The notes under the pieces are model-generated. The model saw nothing but the letters and a program-made list of their open reading frames with translations. It did no database searches and was not told the DNA's origin. From assembly GCA_937893835.1 (NCBI GenBank), contig CALCSS010000038.1, positions 1 through 17,176 on the forward strand: 17,176 nt of DNA, written 5' to 3'. This document shows positions 1 through 7,144 of this stretch, piece by piece (the stretch's first letter is position 1; each line of letters opens with the position of its first letter). The position numbers were made by a program, and so were the translations under genes. The DNA comes from an uncultured Fidelibacterota bacterium. Lineage in GTDB: Bacteria; Fidelibacterota; Marinisomatia; Marinisomatales; UBA1611.

Positions 1-282
1 GATGTAGTGAGGAATACCTTGGCTTTCTTCCTTTTTTTTATGTCTACATTCATTATATCCACTGTTTGCCTTGCTGCAACGGGTCTTGATCTGGAAACTG
101 CAATTGGTGCTGCTGCATCGGCGATGGGGAATATAGGTCCAGGACTTGGGTCTTTTGGTCCTACTGATAATTATGCATTGTTAACAGATCCTGGTAAATG
201 GGTTCTAACATTTTGCATGTTGTTAGGTAGATTAGAGATTTTCACGGTAATGGTATTGTTTAGCAAAACCTTTTGGAAGTAG
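1..282 (+). CDS. trkH: TrkH-family potassium uptake protein, C-terminal end (partial)
   Basis: This is the last 93 codons of an integral-membrane K+ transporter of the TrkH/KtrB family; the reading frame is open from base 1, so the real start lies upstream of the window. A hydrophobic helix (AFFLFFMSTFIISTVCL) is followed by a pore loop containing GNIGPGLG, which matches the fourth selectivity-filter repeat of TrkH proteins. The closing MLLGRLEIFTVMVLF segment and final FW are typical of the TrkH C-terminus. In this family the protein forms the K+ pore in the inner membrane, usually gated by a cytosolic TrkA protein. No trkA is in view and may lie upstream. The next gene starts 8 bases after the stop, suggesting cotranscription with an otherwise unrelated metabolic gene set. 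Confidence 0.9.
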   Translation, partial: DVVRNTLAFFLFFMSTFIISTVCLAATGLDLETAIGAAASAMGNIGPGLGSFGPTDNYALLTDPGKWVLTFCMLLGRLEIFTVMVLFSKTFWK

Positions 283-290
283 GAAAAAAT

Positions 291-1061
291 ATGTATATAA
301 ATAAAAAGGTAGTGGATCAAATAGGTATTTTGACCGTAGATAGAGAAGATGCCTTAAACGCAATGAACCCAGCTGTGTTAAAAGAGCTAGACCAATCAAT
401 CAAAGAATACATTAGCGAACAAGAGGTAGGTGTCATAATAATCACTGGTGTTGGAGATAAAGCATTCATTGCAGGTGCAGATATTAAATTAATGCAAAAC
501 CTTGATACTAAGGGTGGACTTGAATTTGGAAGATTAGGTCAGGAGGTCACAATGACAATAGAAGATTCACCAAAACCTGTTCTTGCAGCAGTTAATGGTT
601 TTGCATTGGGTGGTGGGTGTGAGGTTGCTATGGCATGCCATGTGAGATATGCTAGTGAAAATGCAAAATTTGGCCAACCTGAAGTCAAACTTGGTCTTAT
701 ACCTGCTTGGGGAGGAACACAAAGGCTCCCTAGAATTGTCGGTAAAGGAAATGCAACAGAATTAATCATAGGTGGTCATATGATCAATGCAGACGAGGCC
801 TTAAGAATTGGATTGGTCAACAAAGTATTTCCTCAAGAAAACCTAATGGATGAGACAGTTGATTTTGCTAAGACCATACTCAATAATGGACCCGATTGTT
901 TAGCAGAATCCTTAAGATGCATAAATGATGCTGCTGGCCATTCACTTATAGATGGTTTGAATATTGAAGTGGAAGCATTCAGCGAGTTATTTGGTACCGA
1001 TGAGACAAAAGAAGGTTTATCTGCATTTGTTGAAAAGAGAAGGCCTAGATTTAGGAGTTAG
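291..1061 (+). CDS. Enoyl-CoA hydratase/isomerase (crotonase) family protein
   Basis: This 256-residue protein is the usual size for a soluble crotonase, which hydrates 2-enoyl-CoA to 3-hydroxyacyl-CoA in fatty-acid or butyryl-CoA metabolism. The oxyanion-hole segment AGADI is at residues 61-65 and the second one, ALGGGCE, at 105-111. Both catalytic glutamates of true hydratases are present: Glu111 in GGGCEVAM and Glu131 in FGQPEVKLG. Hydratase activity is therefore more likely than isomerase or decarboxylase activity. I chose ATG 291, preceded by AGGA, over an in-frame TTG at 273 that would overlap trkH by 10 bases and add six residues the family lacks. The stop abuts the next ATG directly. 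The exact acyl-CoA substrate (crotonyl-CoA or longer) cannot be told from sequence alone. The downstream methylmalonyl-CoA epimerase-like gene makes a shared acyl-CoA theme possible. Confidence 0.88.
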   Translation: MYINKKVVDQIGILTVDREDALNAMNPAVLKELDQSIKEYISEQEVGVIIITGVGDKAFIAGADIKLMQNLDTKGGLEFGRLGQEVTMTIEDSPKPVLAAVNGFALGGGCEVAMACHVRYASENAKFGQPEVKLGLIPAWGGTQRLPRIVGKGNATELIIGGHMINADEALRIGLVNKVFPQENLMDETVDFAKTILNNGPDCLAESLRCINDAAGHSLIDGLNIEVEAFSELFGTDETKEGLSAFVEKRRPRFRS

Positions 1062-2099
1062 ATGCCTCGCTATGTTATCTTAGCTCATGGAGCATTTGAC
1101 TATATCTATAGTAAGACTGGCAATATGCTTATTAGATATAGAGCTGAGGATGTTTGTGCCGTGATTGATTCTAGTCAAACTGGAAAAACTGCAGATGAAA
1201 TACTGGGATGGGGTGGAAACATTCCCTGTGTTGGCAGTTTCAATGAAACTAAACAGTTTTCGCCAACACATCTAGTAATTGGTAGTGCACCACAGGGAGG
1301 AACTTTAGATAAAGATAATTTAATGGAAATAGATAATGCAATTGATTATGGTTGCGATATCATCAGTGGTATGCATGTTTTCTTAAATGATAATGATTTC
1401 TTGAAAAAAAAATCTAAAGCTAATGACATATCACTAATTGATCTACGTAAACCCCCAGAACCGGCCCATTTTCCTCAAGGTACATGGAAGAATAGAAAAT
1501 TCCCAGTTCTTTTGGTTGTGGGTTCAGATTGCGACACAGGGAAAATGACGACCGCCTGGGAAATCACTCAATTATTAAAGAAAAATAATAATAATGTTGA
1601 ATTTTTTGGTACTGGCCAAACTGGAATTCTTCTTTCTGGAAATGGAGTACCGATTGATGCTGTCAAAGCTGATTTTATGGCAGGAGAGATCGAGCATTTC
1701 TTAGATCAATTTCCCAATGAAACCGATCTAGTAGTGGTAGAGGGACAGGGCGCATTGAATAATATGCTCTATTCAGGTGTGACATTGGGACTTTTGCATG
1801 GTTGCATGCCAGATTTTCTAGTGATGACACACGAACCTGATCGTGAGATTGATGTCTCAGGTCATCCAATTCCTGAATTAAATGCACTGATGGACCTGCA
1901 TTTGAATCTTCTTAAACCTTTTAAAGATTCTTTATTTATAGGAATGAATTTTCTAACATTAAAACTTGAATATGATTTAGCAACAGAATACATCAACAAT
2001 ACACGGGATGCATTTAATTTGCCAGTTACTGACCTAGTTCGTTTTGACACACGAGAAATGATTGATGCCATAGAAACTGCAATGCAAGAATGGAAATAG
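1062..2099 (+). CDS. DUF1611 family P-loop protein (DgcN-like)
   Basis: This 345-residue soluble protein is of the DUF1611 family. After an N-terminal Rossmann-like half, a dethiobiotin-synthetase-like P-loop half starts near residue 148. It has the Walker A-type motif GSDCDTGKMT (154-163), a GTGQTG loop (183-188) and a Walker B-like VVEGQGAL (225-232). Family members sit beside dipeptide-epimerase genes. The marine DgcN member has been described as an N-acetyltransferase acting on D-glutamate, supplying N-acetyl-D-glutamate to the racemase DgcA. The same neighbour relationship is seen here, since the next gene overlaps this one by 10 bases. The start is ATG 1062, immediately after the preceding TAG, with AGGAG at 1053-1057. 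I infer a ligase- or transferase-like step on an amino acid or small peptide. The exact reaction is not shown by the sequence, so I give no symbol. Confidence 0.85.
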   Translation: MPRYVILAHGAFDYIYSKTGNMLIRYRAEDVCAVIDSSQTGKTADEILGWGGNIPCVGSFNETKQFSPTHLVIGSAPQGGTLDKDNLMEIDNAIDYGCDIISGMHVFLNDNDFLKKKSKANDISLIDLRKPPEPAHFPQGTWKNRKFPVLLVVGSDCDTGKMTTAWEITQLLKKNNNNVEFFGTGQTGILLSGNGVPIDAVKADFMAGEIEHFLDQFPNETDLVVVEGQGALNNMLYSGVTLGLLHGCMPDFLVMTHEPDREIDVSGHPIPELNALMDLHLNLLKPFKDSLFIGMNFLTLKLEYDLATEYINNTRDAFNLPVTDLVRFDTREMIDAIETAMQEWK

Positions 2100-3124
2100 A
2101 TCATAAAATATATCGTGTTGAATTAAAACATACCTTTGGCATATCAAGGAGTAAAAATGATTGGTATGATATTGTAATTATTTATATAAATGATGGATCG
2201 ATAATAGGAAGAGGTGAGGCAGCACCATCTGTCAGATATAATGAATCTACAGAACGAATTATATCAGTTTTAAATAAATCTATTCAATTACCTGAAGATT
2301 GCTCTGATAGACAGGTAATATGGGATTTTGTCTTTCCTCAGTTACAAGGGATAAGAGCCCTAGAGGCAGGGGTTAGTATGGCATTGTGGGATTGGTGGGG
2401 ACAAAAATTAGGAAAACCTATATTTGAATTATTGAATGTTGATGCCTCAAGGATGCCTCTTACAAGTTTTACCATATCGATTGGTCAACTTGAGGAAATA
2501 GGCCAAAAGGTAGAGGAGACAGAACCGTATTCTATTTTAAAGGTAAAATTAGGTACTCCTGGAATGGATAAGGAGATTATTAAAGAAGTTAGAAGACACA
2601 CAGATAAATTAATCAGAATTGATGCAAATGAAGGCTGGGAAAAAGATAGCGCATTCGAGATGGCTAAATGGTTGGCAGATCAAAATGTCGAATTTATCGA
2701 GCAACCCTTTCCTGCAAATGATCTGAATGCGACTGCAGAATTAAAACAAAGATCGCCATTGCAAATATATGCAGATGAAAATAGCCTTGTTGCTAATGAC
2801 ATCAATCAAATTCGTCATGCATTCCATGGTATAAATATCAAATTAATGAAATGTGGATCTTTAGAAGAAGGGAAAAAAATGATAGATATGGCAAGACTCT
2901 ACGACTTGAAGATAATGTTAGGTTGCATGGTTGAAACATCTGTCGGTATAACTGCAGCATCTCATTTGGCGGGTGAGGTAGATGCAGCTGACCTTGACGG
3001 TAATCTCCTTATAGAAAATGATCCGTATAGTGGAGTGAAGATAAAAGATGGCAGATTGGTTTTGCCAGAACTTTACGGTAGTGGTTTGAAATTAAATCCA
3101 AGCTTCAAAGAGTTGTTATATTGA
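2090..3124 (+). CDS. Enolase-superfamily dipeptide epimerase / N-acyl amino acid racemase (DgcA-like)
   Basis: This 344-residue enzyme belongs to the muconate-lactonizing subgroup of the enolase superfamily, which abstracts an alpha proton from a Mg2+-bound carboxylate. All expected residues are visible. The KVK pair is at 151-153, metal ligands are Asp178 (DAN), Glu204 (EQP) and Asp229 (ADEN), and the second catalytic lysine is Lys251 (NIKLMK). Their spacing closely follows that of L-Ala-D/L-Glu epimerase. A D-L-D motif at 301-303 matches the DxD that binds the substrate alpha-ammonium group in dipeptide epimerases. Two roles are plausible: epimerising L-Ala-D-Glu from peptidoglycan recycling, or racemising an N-acylated amino acid as DgcA does with DgcN. 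The DxD motif favours a dipeptide, while the overlapping DUF1611 gene favours the DgcA type. The ATG at 2090 lies inside the previous gene, so translation is probably coupled. Confidence 0.87.
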   Translation: MEIDHKIYRVELKHTFGISRSKNDWYDIVIIYINDGSIIGRGEAAPSVRYNESTERIISVLNKSIQLPEDCSDRQVIWDFVFPQLQGIRALEAGVSMALWDWWGQKLGKPIFELLNVDASRMPLTSFTISIGQLEEIGQKVEETEPYSILKVKLGTPGMDKEIIKEVRRHTDKLIRIDANEGWEKDSAFEMAKWLADQNVEFIEQPFPANDLNATAELKQRSPLQIYADENSLVANDINQIRHAFHGINIKLMKCGSLEEGKKMIDMARLYDLKIMLGCMVETSVGITAASHLAGEVDAADLDGNLLIENDPYSGVKIKDGRLVLPELYGSGLKLNPSFKELLY

Positions 3125-3528
3125 AAGTAATTGGTATAGAGCATATCGGTATTGCTGTCACAGATTTAAATAGCAGTGCTAAATTTTGGAAAGAGGTAAT
3201 TGGACTTAAACATTTATCGCTAGAAGACGTTGATGGTCAAGGGGTTACAACTGATATATATCAGGCAGATTCTGGGAAAATAGAATTACTTTTGTCAAAA
3301 TGTCCAGATTCACCAATTGAGAAATTCATCAAAAAAAGAGGGCCTGGAATTCATCATATTTGTTTGCAGGTTGAGAATATTGATGATGCGATCAGATTTA
3401 TGTTTGAGAATAAAATAAAATTAATTGGCAAGGAGCCTACTATAGGTGCAGAAGGCTATAAGGTAATCTTTATACATCCCAATTCAACAGGTGGAGTATT
3501 AGTAGAATTAGCAGAAAAGCCTATTTAG
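3121..3528 (+). CDS. mce: VOC-family protein, methylmalonyl-CoA epimerase-like
   Basis: At 135 residues this is the normal length for methylmalonyl-CoA epimerase, which interconverts the (R) and (S) forms of methylmalonyl-CoA in propionate metabolism. Two beta-alpha-beta-beta-beta glyoxalase-fold modules are visible. Likely metal ligands are His8 (EHIGIAV), Glu55 (KIELLL), His79 (GIHHICLQV) and Glu129 (LVELAEKP), one set per half as expected. The start is TTG at 3121, forming TTGA with the stop of the upstream epimerase (4-base overlap). No in-frame ATG or GTG could replace it without losing His8. A mutase and a propionyl-CoA carboxylase are not in the window. Other VOC enzymes share this fold, so a different acyl-CoA or small-molecule lyase role remains possible. 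Confidence 0.82.
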   Translation: MKVIGIEHIGIAVTDLNSSAKFWKEVIGLKHLSLEDVDGQGVTTDIYQADSGKIELLLSKCPDSPIEKFIKKRGPGIHHICLQVENIDDAIRFMFENKIKLIGKEPTIGAEGYKVIFIHPNSTGGVLVELAEKPI

Positions 3529-3540
3529 GCCTTATTTTTT
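3517..3540 (+). terminator. Weak possible intrinsic terminator at convergent gene ends
   Basis: A short hairpin GCCT-ATTT-AGGC (3519-3530) lies over the stop of the VOC gene and is followed by a T-rich run (TTATTTTTT, 3532-3540). The stem is only four pairs and the T run also encodes the lysine-rich tail of the opposite gene, so this could be coincidence. Its position at the end of a five-gene run, with 3 bases to the converging gene, fits a terminator. Confidence 0.3.
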
Positions 3541-4989
3541 CAGGAAACTTGGTAGTTTGAAGATGCTTTTACTTTTTTTTGCCTTCGATTTGTTGCTGCG
3601 TCTTTTCCTCTTTGTGTAGTCCTTTAATTCTTCCATAGGGTTGTCCTCATTCCCATCCAAGACAATAAGCTCATCATCTATTATCATACCCATATCATAG
3701 ACAGACCTTCTCAGAGGTACCCCCTTTGAATCATATTGCATCCACTCACCATTTTTCTTATTACTCTTCATTAATCCTCTTTCTTTAACTCGGCCATTTC
3801 TATGATATTTGATGATCAATTCATGGCCAGGAGGGGTGGTGTTTGCTATCACCTCTCTACGTTTGTCAACAATAGATGTGTCATATTTTACATAAGTCTG
3901 TTTGACTAGATTTTTTACTGTATCTTGAATCAAAGTGGTATCAAAGGTCAATATTTTCAGTGTATCAAAAATGACGCTCTTATATCTCATTTCGGGACCA
4001 ATGAAAGATGGTTCCTTTGGTTTTCTAGTGATGGCCTGGACCATGGATGTAGAATATATTTCCTGTAATTTTTGATACTCACGTTCGGCACGTGTCCAAT
4101 CTCCTCCTGCAGCATTCAAAGCTTGATTGATCCAACCTTGTGCAGTTTTGTCACCCATGTCTCTAGCTCTAAGTGCATCGCCAAGGCTCTTGTACTTAGG
4201 AAATGCTGACTGTTTCTGATCGATCATATCAGGGGAAAAGTTATTAGGGAACTTGCTTGAATATGTATGAATTGTAACCGTATCATTCTTAGACACTACA
4301 AGGGTATCAAACGTTTTGATCGTATCCACTGCAAACAACCAGATTGAATCTCTTAGAACGGTGGTGTCGTGAGCATATACCCAAGTAGTATCATAATAAT
4401 ATGTCGTATCATAGGCAAAAGCCCAGACCGTATCTTTCATTACGGTTGTATCATAGTTCACCAAGACCGTTGTATCCATAACAAAAATAGTATCATAATT
4501 GGTTTGAATGACAGTTGTCGTATCATAGTTATTAATATAGATACTATCAATGACTACTACTGTGTCATATGATGTCGTTGTAGCATTTGTATATATGAAT
4601 GTTGTATCCAATACGGTGGTGGTATCATAGAGAGTGGTATAAACAAAAACCGTATCATTTTGACTTTGAGATAGCTTTTCTTCATAGTTACTTTGTAATT
4701 CTTTTGATTGTTTTAGAAGCTTAGAAACTGTGTTTTTGAGACTGTCAAGTTCATTGCGATAAGTGGTCTCAACCTTTTTGGTACGTGCGAGTGCTTTGCT
4801 TTTTTCTATTTTTTTAATTCGTGGCTCAGTTTTCTCTTTTTTTGTTTCACGTTCAAAAAGAGGTCGAGGAGCTTCAATAATAGAACCCGTTTGGGTCCTG
4901 TAAACCTTTCTCTTCTTTTTATTGGCATTATCTTGTGCCATCAATAGGACACAAAAAGACAGTGCCGCACTTATTAGGACTCTATGCAT
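3532..4989 (-). CDS. Exported Tyr-Asp-Thr repeat protein with MORN-like C-terminus, function unknown
   Basis: I do not recognise a named family for this 485-residue protein. An N-terminal signal peptide (residues 1 to about 18, ending LLMA) indicates export, and no lipobox cysteine is seen. A Lys/Arg-rich stretch follows. Residues 81-98 form a coiled-coil heptad with Leu81, Leu84, Val88, Leu91 and Leu98. Residues 111-240 carry a repeated Tyr-Asp-Thr pattern, shorter echoes recur at 341-372, and a 250-320 linker separates them. Residues 389-438 contain MORN-like/YwqK-type elements (YHRNGR, GLM, NGEWMQYDSKG). The last 27 residues are strongly basic. It stands alone on the minus strand, convergent with the VOC gene and divergent from uvrC. 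The layout suggests a fibre- or stalk-like envelope protein with a C-terminal module, but this is inference. Confidence 0.8.
   Translation of the reverse strand: MHRVLISAALSFCVLLMAQDNANKKKRKVYRTQTGSIIEAPRPLFERETKKEKTEPRIKKIEKSKALARTKKVETTYRNELDSLKNTVSKLLKQSKELQSNYEEKLSQSQNDTVFVYTTLYDTTTVLDTTFIYTNATTTSYDTVVVIDSIYINNYDTTTVIQTNYDTIFVMDTTVLVNYDTTVMKDTVWAFAYDTTYYYDTTWVYAHDTTVLRDSIWLFAVDTIKTFDTLVVSKNDTVTIHTYSSKFPNNFSPDMIDQKQSAFPKYKSLGDALRARDMGDKTAQGWINQALNAAGGDWTRAEREYQKLQEIYSTSMVQAITRKPKEPSFIGPEMRYKSVIFDTLKILTFDTTLIQDTVKNLVKQTYVKYDTSIVDKRREVIANTTPPGHELIIKYHRNGRVKERGLMKSNKKNGEWMQYDSKGVPLRRSVYDMGMIIDDELIVLDGNEDNPMEELKDYTKRKRRSNKSKAKKSKSIFKLPSFLKK
3874..3972 (-). repeat. Second, shorter block of the Asp-Thr repeat
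   Basis: Residues 340-372 of the same protein again show F/Y-D-T units (Asp at 342, 350, 356 and 370; intervals 8, 6 and 14), the same 6/8/14 rule as the main block. A non-repetitive stretch of about 100 residues separates the two blocks. Confidence 0.6.
4270..4659 (-). repeat. Degenerate 14-residue (42-base) tandem repeat inside the exported protein
   Basis: Residues 111-240 contain Asp-Thr/Ser pairs with Asp at 112, 122, 128, 142, 148, 156, 166, 172, 180, 186, 194, 200, 208, 214, 222, 228 and 236. From 166 onward the spacing alternates strictly 6, 8, 6, 8, giving a 14-residue unit of the form Y-D-T-x4-D-[TS]-x5 (for example YDTTVMKDTVWAFA). Earlier units are shortened or extended (10 and 20 residues). 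The DNA copies have diverged, so the period is held at protein level. Confidence 0.85.
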
Positions 4990-5252
4990 ATATTCTGTAT
5001 AGTTTTATCTTTAATTGGATTTTACTTGGATTACCGACCGTGAGTTTACGACTCAATGATCAAGCATAACCATACTCAATTTTAAAAACAAATTATTTTT
5101 TAAAAAATAAAAAATGATTGATATCAAATTTGTTGGATAAATATTAGGATCATTTTTTTCATTTCATCAATAACGAAGAGAAATAATAAGATAAATGATT
5201 TTTAATATTTCAAGGAATAGTCACTAATTTTTCTTGAGATTAATACTTTTAG
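4990..5252. promoter_or_regulatory. Divergent AT-rich spacer with palindromes, probable promoter region for both genes
   Basis: This 263-base spacer separates the start codons of the repeat protein and uvrC, so promoters for both should lie here. It holds a TGAGT-N5-ACTCA inverted repeat (5041-5055), a perfect 18-base palindrome TTATTTTTTAAAAAATAA (5093-5110) and a perfect 10-base palindrome TTGATATCAA (5118-5127). I could not assign convincing -35/-10 boxes on either strand, and no strong Shine-Dalgarno precedes uvrC. No ORF of note is present. Confidence 0.45.
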
Positions 5253-7088
5253 ATGAAAGAATTCCTTCAGAAAAAGATCAAACAAGCTCCCACCGACCCT
5301 GGTGTCTATCACTTTCTAAATTCAGATAAGAAGATCATATACATTGGCAAAGCAAAAAACATAAGGAATCGAATAAGAACCTATTTTCAAAAGAGTAATA
5401 ATATATCTTCGAAGAATGCCACAATGGTCAAACATGTGACTGATATTGAATGGATCGTGGTGAGGAATGAGGTTGAAGCGTTAATGACCGAGGCAAACCT
5501 CATAAAAGAGCACCAACCACGCTATAATGTGGATTTAAAGGATGATAAATCATACCCATTCATCAGAATAACAAATGAACCGTTTCCACAGGTCTTCATA
5601 ACAAGAAATATTATCAGAGATGGTTCTAAATACTATGGCCCATTCACAGATACTCGGAGACTGAGAATGATATTGAAGGCTCTCAATAAAGTTTTTCCTA
5701 TCAGGAGTTGTAGTTATCTCATAGATGCAAAAGTAATCAAGGAAAAGAAGATATCTATTTGCCTAGATTACCATATTAATAAATGTGAAGGACCCTGTGA
5801 GGGGCTTGTATCTAGAGATCAATATTTTATCATGGTCAATAGAATAGAGGACTTCATGAGAGGTAAGACCAAAGTAATAGAATCTCATTTGAATGATATG
5901 ATGGTAAAAGCCTCCAAAGAACAAAGATATGAAGAGGCAGGGTTGTACAGAGATCAACTAAGTGCAATAGATTCATTTAAGAGGAAACAAAGCCATGTTG
6001 CTACAGATTTCACAGAGAGAGATGTTATTGCACTTGCTAGAGAAGGTAGCTATGGTGTAGCTGTAGTTCTTAGAATAAGAAATGGTAAAATATTTAGTCG
6101 AGATAAATTATTATTGAAACAATTGACTGATGATGAAATCATAATGAAGACTGTGATAACCCGTTTTTATATGGATAGCGATTATTTACCAAAAGAAATT
6201 TCATTGCAAGTGGTACCAGCAGATGAACAGGAGTTAATTCTGTGGATGAAGGAAAGGAAAAAAAGCTCTGTAAAATTTATTTTTCCTCAAAAAGGTGAAA
6301 AGGCCAAAGAATTAAGAGTTACCATGCAAAATGCTAAATTATTATTAAGTGAATGGCTTCTTAATCGGCAAAAGAGAAAAGATCAGGTACCAAGTATCCT
6401 AGAGCAATTAAAGGATGATCTGAATATGGATGTGCCACCTAGAAGAATAGAGGCTTTTGACATTTCTCATCTAGGAGGGACCAATACGGTAGCATCCCTT
6501 GTCTGTTTTATAGATGGGCGTCCCAAAAAAACAAAATATAGGAAGTATAATATAAAATCTGTAAAAGGTATTGATGATTTTGCATCGATGAGAGAAGTTG
6601 TATTCAGAAGATACAGAAGGATTAAAGAAGAAAGTAGATCCATGCCCGACCTCATATTAGTTGATGGTGGTAAGGGGCAGTTAAGTATGGCTTTGTCTGC
6701 ATTGCGGGAACTAGGAATGGATTATATCCCGATTATAGGTTTGGCAAAAAAATTAGAGGAGGTATTTGTCCCAGGTAATTCAGAATCACAGTTCATTCAT
6801 AAGACCAGCCCAGGCCTTCTCTTATTAAGAAGAATAAGAGATGAAGCTCACCGTTTTGCCATCACCTTCCAAAGAAAAAAAAGGAATAAAGACCTAACTA
6901 AGTCTATTTTTAATGATATCAAAGGATTAGGCGCTAAAAGATCAGCGATGCTATTGCAATCATTTAGTGGCCCCAAGCAAATTGCCAAGCAAACTCCTGA
7001 GGAAATTAGAGCTAAGACTGGAATCCCTATGAAAATAGTAAAAGAGATCATTAAGGTTGCAAAAAATTATAATTCATCAATTATCTAA
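5253..7088 (+). CDS. uvrC: Excinuclease ABC subunit C
   Basis: UvrC makes the two incisions flanking bulky DNA lesions once UvrB is loaded. At 611 residues it is full length. The GIY-YIG nuclease domain starts with GVYHF (17-21) and YIGKAK (30-35), and Arg38/Arg40 follow. A four-cysteine set (Cys153, 170, 178, 182) matches the iron-sulfur cluster position of UvrC. A UVR motif spans about 211-245 and would contact UvrB. The RNase H-like 5' nuclease retains its Asp-Asp-His triad: Asp403 (AFDISH), Asp471 (LVDGGKGQ) and His533 (RDEAHRFA). Helix-hairpin-helix elements close the protein (about 553-600). ATG 5253 gives the standard UvrC N-terminus. uvrB follows after 56 bases, an arrangement that allows joint expression, whereas in many bacteria the two genes are apart. 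Confidence 0.97.
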   Translation: MKEFLQKKIKQAPTDPGVYHFLNSDKKIIYIGKAKNIRNRIRTYFQKSNNISSKNATMVKHVTDIEWIVVRNEVEALMTEANLIKEHQPRYNVDLKDDKSYPFIRITNEPFPQVFITRNIIRDGSKYYGPFTDTRRLRMILKALNKVFPIRSCSYLIDAKVIKEKKISICLDYHINKCEGPCEGLVSRDQYFIMVNRIEDFMRGKTKVIESHLNDMMVKASKEQRYEEAGLYRDQLSAIDSFKRKQSHVATDFTERDVIALAREGSYGVAVVLRIRNGKIFSRDKLLLKQLTDDEIIMKTVITRFYMDSDYLPKEISLQVVPADEQELILWMKERKKSSVKFIFPQKGEKAKELRVTMQNAKLLLSEWLLNRQKRKDQVPSILEQLKDDLNMDVPPRRIEAFDISHLGGTNTVASLVCFIDGRPKKTKYRKYNIKSVKGIDDFASMREVVFRRYRRIKEESRSMPDLILVDGGKGQLSMALSALRELGMDYIPIIGLAKKLEEVFVPGNSESQFIHKTSPGLLLLRRIRDEAHRFAITFQRKKRNKDLTKSIFNDIKGLGAKRSAMLLQSFSGPKQIAKQTPEEIRAKTGIPMKIVKEIIKVAKNYNSSII

Positions 7089-7144
7089 TAATTGTAATAG
7101 TCTGCCATTGACCACCCTCTATAATAATTATTAAATTAGCCATT

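Noticed and set aside
539..769. Antisense ORF opposite the enoyl-CoA hydratase gene
   Set aside because: It mirrors a well-supported coding frame with conserved catalytic residues, and its own translation shows no domain or start signal.
4369..4572. Plus-strand ORF opposite the Asp-Thr repeat
   Set aside because: Its Ile/Ser-rich repetitive translation is the mirror of the 42-base repeat and is not an independent protein.
7122..7133. 12-base palindrome TAATAATTATTA between uvrC and uvrB
   Set aside because: All A/T in an AT-rich gap; expected by chance and too weak for a terminator.
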